Shown here piece by piece: positions 62,969-64,000 of a stretch of DNA of 64,000 nt (position 1 is its first letter; each line of letters begins with the position of its first letter). The stretch is from Dehalococcoidia bacterium (lineage in GTDB: Bacteria > Chloroflexota > Dehalococcoidia > Bin125), in the NCBI GenBank assembly GCA_022822855.1, contig JAJDYG010000005.1, forward strand, positions 1-64,000, read 5' to 3'. The translations under genes were made by a program, and so were the position numbers. The notes beneath the pieces are model-generated. The model worked only from the letters and a program-made list of their open reading frames with translations, did no database searches and was not told the origin of the DNA.

Positions 62969-64000
62969 CTAGACACGGGGTTTCTCGGGCGCTTGCACGC
63001 TCAGGTGGCCGGCGTCGGCAGGTTCGATGACTCGGGCGACGGGGGTGGCGATCACGCCTCGTCGTTGGAGTTCGTGGATGAGGTGTGGGGCTTCGATGAT
63101 TCCGGCGGCGATGAGGAGGCCTCCGGAGGTCTGGGGGTCGAAGAGGAGGGCTTCCTCGAAGGTGGTGAGTTCTCGTTGCGCGTCGACGGTGAGGCGGGCT
63201 CCGTAGTAGTCCCGGTTGCGGGACTGTCCGCCTGAGCCGAATCCGGCGGCGACGGCCTCGGCGAGTCCGCCGAGGGCCGGGGCTGCTCCCAGGTCGATCT
63301 CGATCGCGGCGTTGCTGAGTTCGGCCATCTCGTGCAGGTGTCCGGCGAGGCCGAATCCGGTGACGTCGGCGATGGCGTGGATTCCCTGGGCGAGATCGGG
63401 GTCGGAGGCGGCTTCGGCGGCGTCTCGGTTGAGGGTCATCATCTGTGCTACGGCGGCGTTCCAGTGGTCATCGGAGACCGCGCCCTGCTGGTTGGCTCCG
63501 ATCAGGACTCCGGTGCCGATCTCTTTGGTCAGGATGATGGTGTCGCCGGGCTGCGCGCCTCCGGTGGTGCGGATGAGGTGTCGGGCGACTTCTCCGGTGA
63601 CGGCGAGGCCGTACTTGGGCTCTTCGTCGATGATCGTGTGTCCTCCGGCGATGACTGCGCCTGCTTCGCGGACCTTGTCGGCTCCGCCGCGGAGGACATC
63701 GGCGATGACATCGGGTGGGAGATTCTCGGGGAAGGCCGCGATGTTGAGGGCGAAGAGGACTCGGCCGCCCATGGCATAGACGTCGGACATGGCGTTGGCG
63801 GCGGCGATTGCGCCGAACTGGTGCGGGTCGTCGACGAGCGGGGCGAAGAAGTCGAGGGTCTGGACGAGGGCGCGCTGGTCGTCGATGGCGTAGACGGCGG
63901 CGTCGTCGGGGCGCGCGAGTCCGACGAGCAGCTCGGGGTGCTCGTCGGGCGGGAACTGGGGACCGAGATGGCTCAGCACGTGAGCCAGGCCTTCGGGGCC
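62969..64000 (-). CDS. selD: Selenophosphate synthetase SelD (N terminus outside window)
   Basis: The visible part begins GPEGLAHVLSHLGPQFPPD, runs through RPDDAAVYAIDDQRALVQTL, DFFAPLVDDPHQFG, AAANAMSDVYAMGG, AGGHTIIDEEPKYGLAVTG and IADVTGFGLAGHLHEMAEL, and ends near DPQTSGGLLIA. All are SelD hallmarks. SelD makes selenophosphate from selenide and ATP for Sec-tRNA synthesis. The frame is open to the window edge, and the catalytic Cys/Sec loop, normally ~10-20 residues before this point, lies beyond it. Its presence supports Sec read-through in the 23.6-27.0 kb operon. Confidence 0.92.
   Translation of the reverse strand, partial: GPEGLAHVLSHLGPQFPPDEHPELLVGLARPDDAAVYAIDDQRALVQTLDFFAPLVDDPHQFGAIAAANAMSDVYAMGGRVLFALNIAAFPENLPPDVIADVLRGGADKVREAGAVIAGGHTIIDEEPKYGLAVTGEVARHLIRTTGGAQPGDTIILTKEIGTGVLIGANQQGAVSDDHWNAAVAQMMTLNRDAAEAASDPDLAQGIHAIADVTGFGLAGHLHEMAELSNAAIEIDLGAAPALGGLAEAVAAGFGSGGQSRNRDYYGARLTVDAQRELTTFEEALLFDPQTSGGLLIAAGIIEAPHLIHELQRRGVIATPVARVIEPADAGHLSVQAPEKPRV

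Overview
The window is GC-rich, densely coded bacterial DNA. No rRNA or tRNA was recognised, so taxonomy rests on content: several class III (CaiB-type) CoA transferases, hot-dog dehydratases, a DUF1538/PII operon, paired ferritin-like oxidoreductases and selenium genes. This mix would fit an environmental Chloroflexota (Dehalococcoidia/SAR202-like), but that is inference.

The most striking content lies at 23.6-27.0 kb on the minus strand. Four consecutive genes each encode a lipoprotein with a DsbA-like thioredoxin fold, and each is interrupted by one in-frame TGA. In all four the TGA sits at the first position of the CxxC active site, giving UGGC, UPSC, UPNC and UGGC. In all four a hairpin-forming segment with a GGU apex starts 18 nt after the TGA, as expected of a bacterial SECIS. 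A selenophosphate synthetase gene (selD) runs off the right end of the window. The reading is an operon of four membrane-anchored, extracytoplasmic selenocysteine oxidoreductases. ORF callers would split each into two fragments.

A second theme is repeats. (i) A MITE-like element of about 300 bp with CTAG-containing inverted ends occurs at 1, 2.7, 19.6, 34.3 and 49.8 kb, often exactly on a TAG stop codon. (ii) Short palindromes fall into families here called PAL-A (CCCCGTGCTTGACACGGGG), PAL-B (CTCCCCCC..GGGGGGAG), PAL-C (GTCCCCGA..TCGGGGAC) and PAL-D (CCCCGCGTCGGGGCGCGGGG). They lie between genes and also in frame inside genes: a VWA protein, a hot-dog dehydratase, a DUF885 peptidase, the selenoprotein linkers and a double CoA transferase. 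(iii) A 199-bp tandem repeat flanks a PaREP1-like gene, and a related repeat flanks a GIY-YIG nuclease gene.

A third theme is phage head genes spread over separate islands among host genes: a portal-like gene with a zinc-ribbon gene (20 kb), a small/large terminase pair (32.6-34.3 kb), and scaffold, capsid, small membrane proteins and endolysin (43.2-46.6 kb). A paralogue of the small terminase-like gene sits at 58 kb. No integrase, tail or replication genes were seen, so this is a decayed prophage or a domesticated, GTA-like set.

Layout: 0.4-10.4 kb nucleoside transporter, PEP-mobile protein, AIR-synthase-like protein and an AAA/VWA pair; 10.4-15.3 kb DUF1538-DUF1538-PII-CBS operon, VOC protein, lipid kinase; 15.3-19.6 kb ferritin-like pair (one subunit degenerate), coil-TM proteins, recF; 19.6-27 kb portal, AAA ATPase, selenoprotein operon; 27-32.5 kb GIY-YIG, protease-like, NYN and DUF885 genes and repeat arrays; 32.5-35.5 kb terminase and PIN toxin-antitoxin; 35.5-43.1 kb CoA transferases and Uma2; 43.2-46.6 kb capsid island; 46.9-49.8 kb two MFS transporters; 50.6-52.4 kb ATPase/DUF4276 pair; 52.4-55.5 kb CoA transferase plus two dehydratases; 55.5-61.4 kb two HicAB modules, TPR protein, restriction-enzyme remnant, secreted HNH nuclease, broken RelE module; 61.6-64 kb L-2-hydroxyglutarate oxidase and selD.
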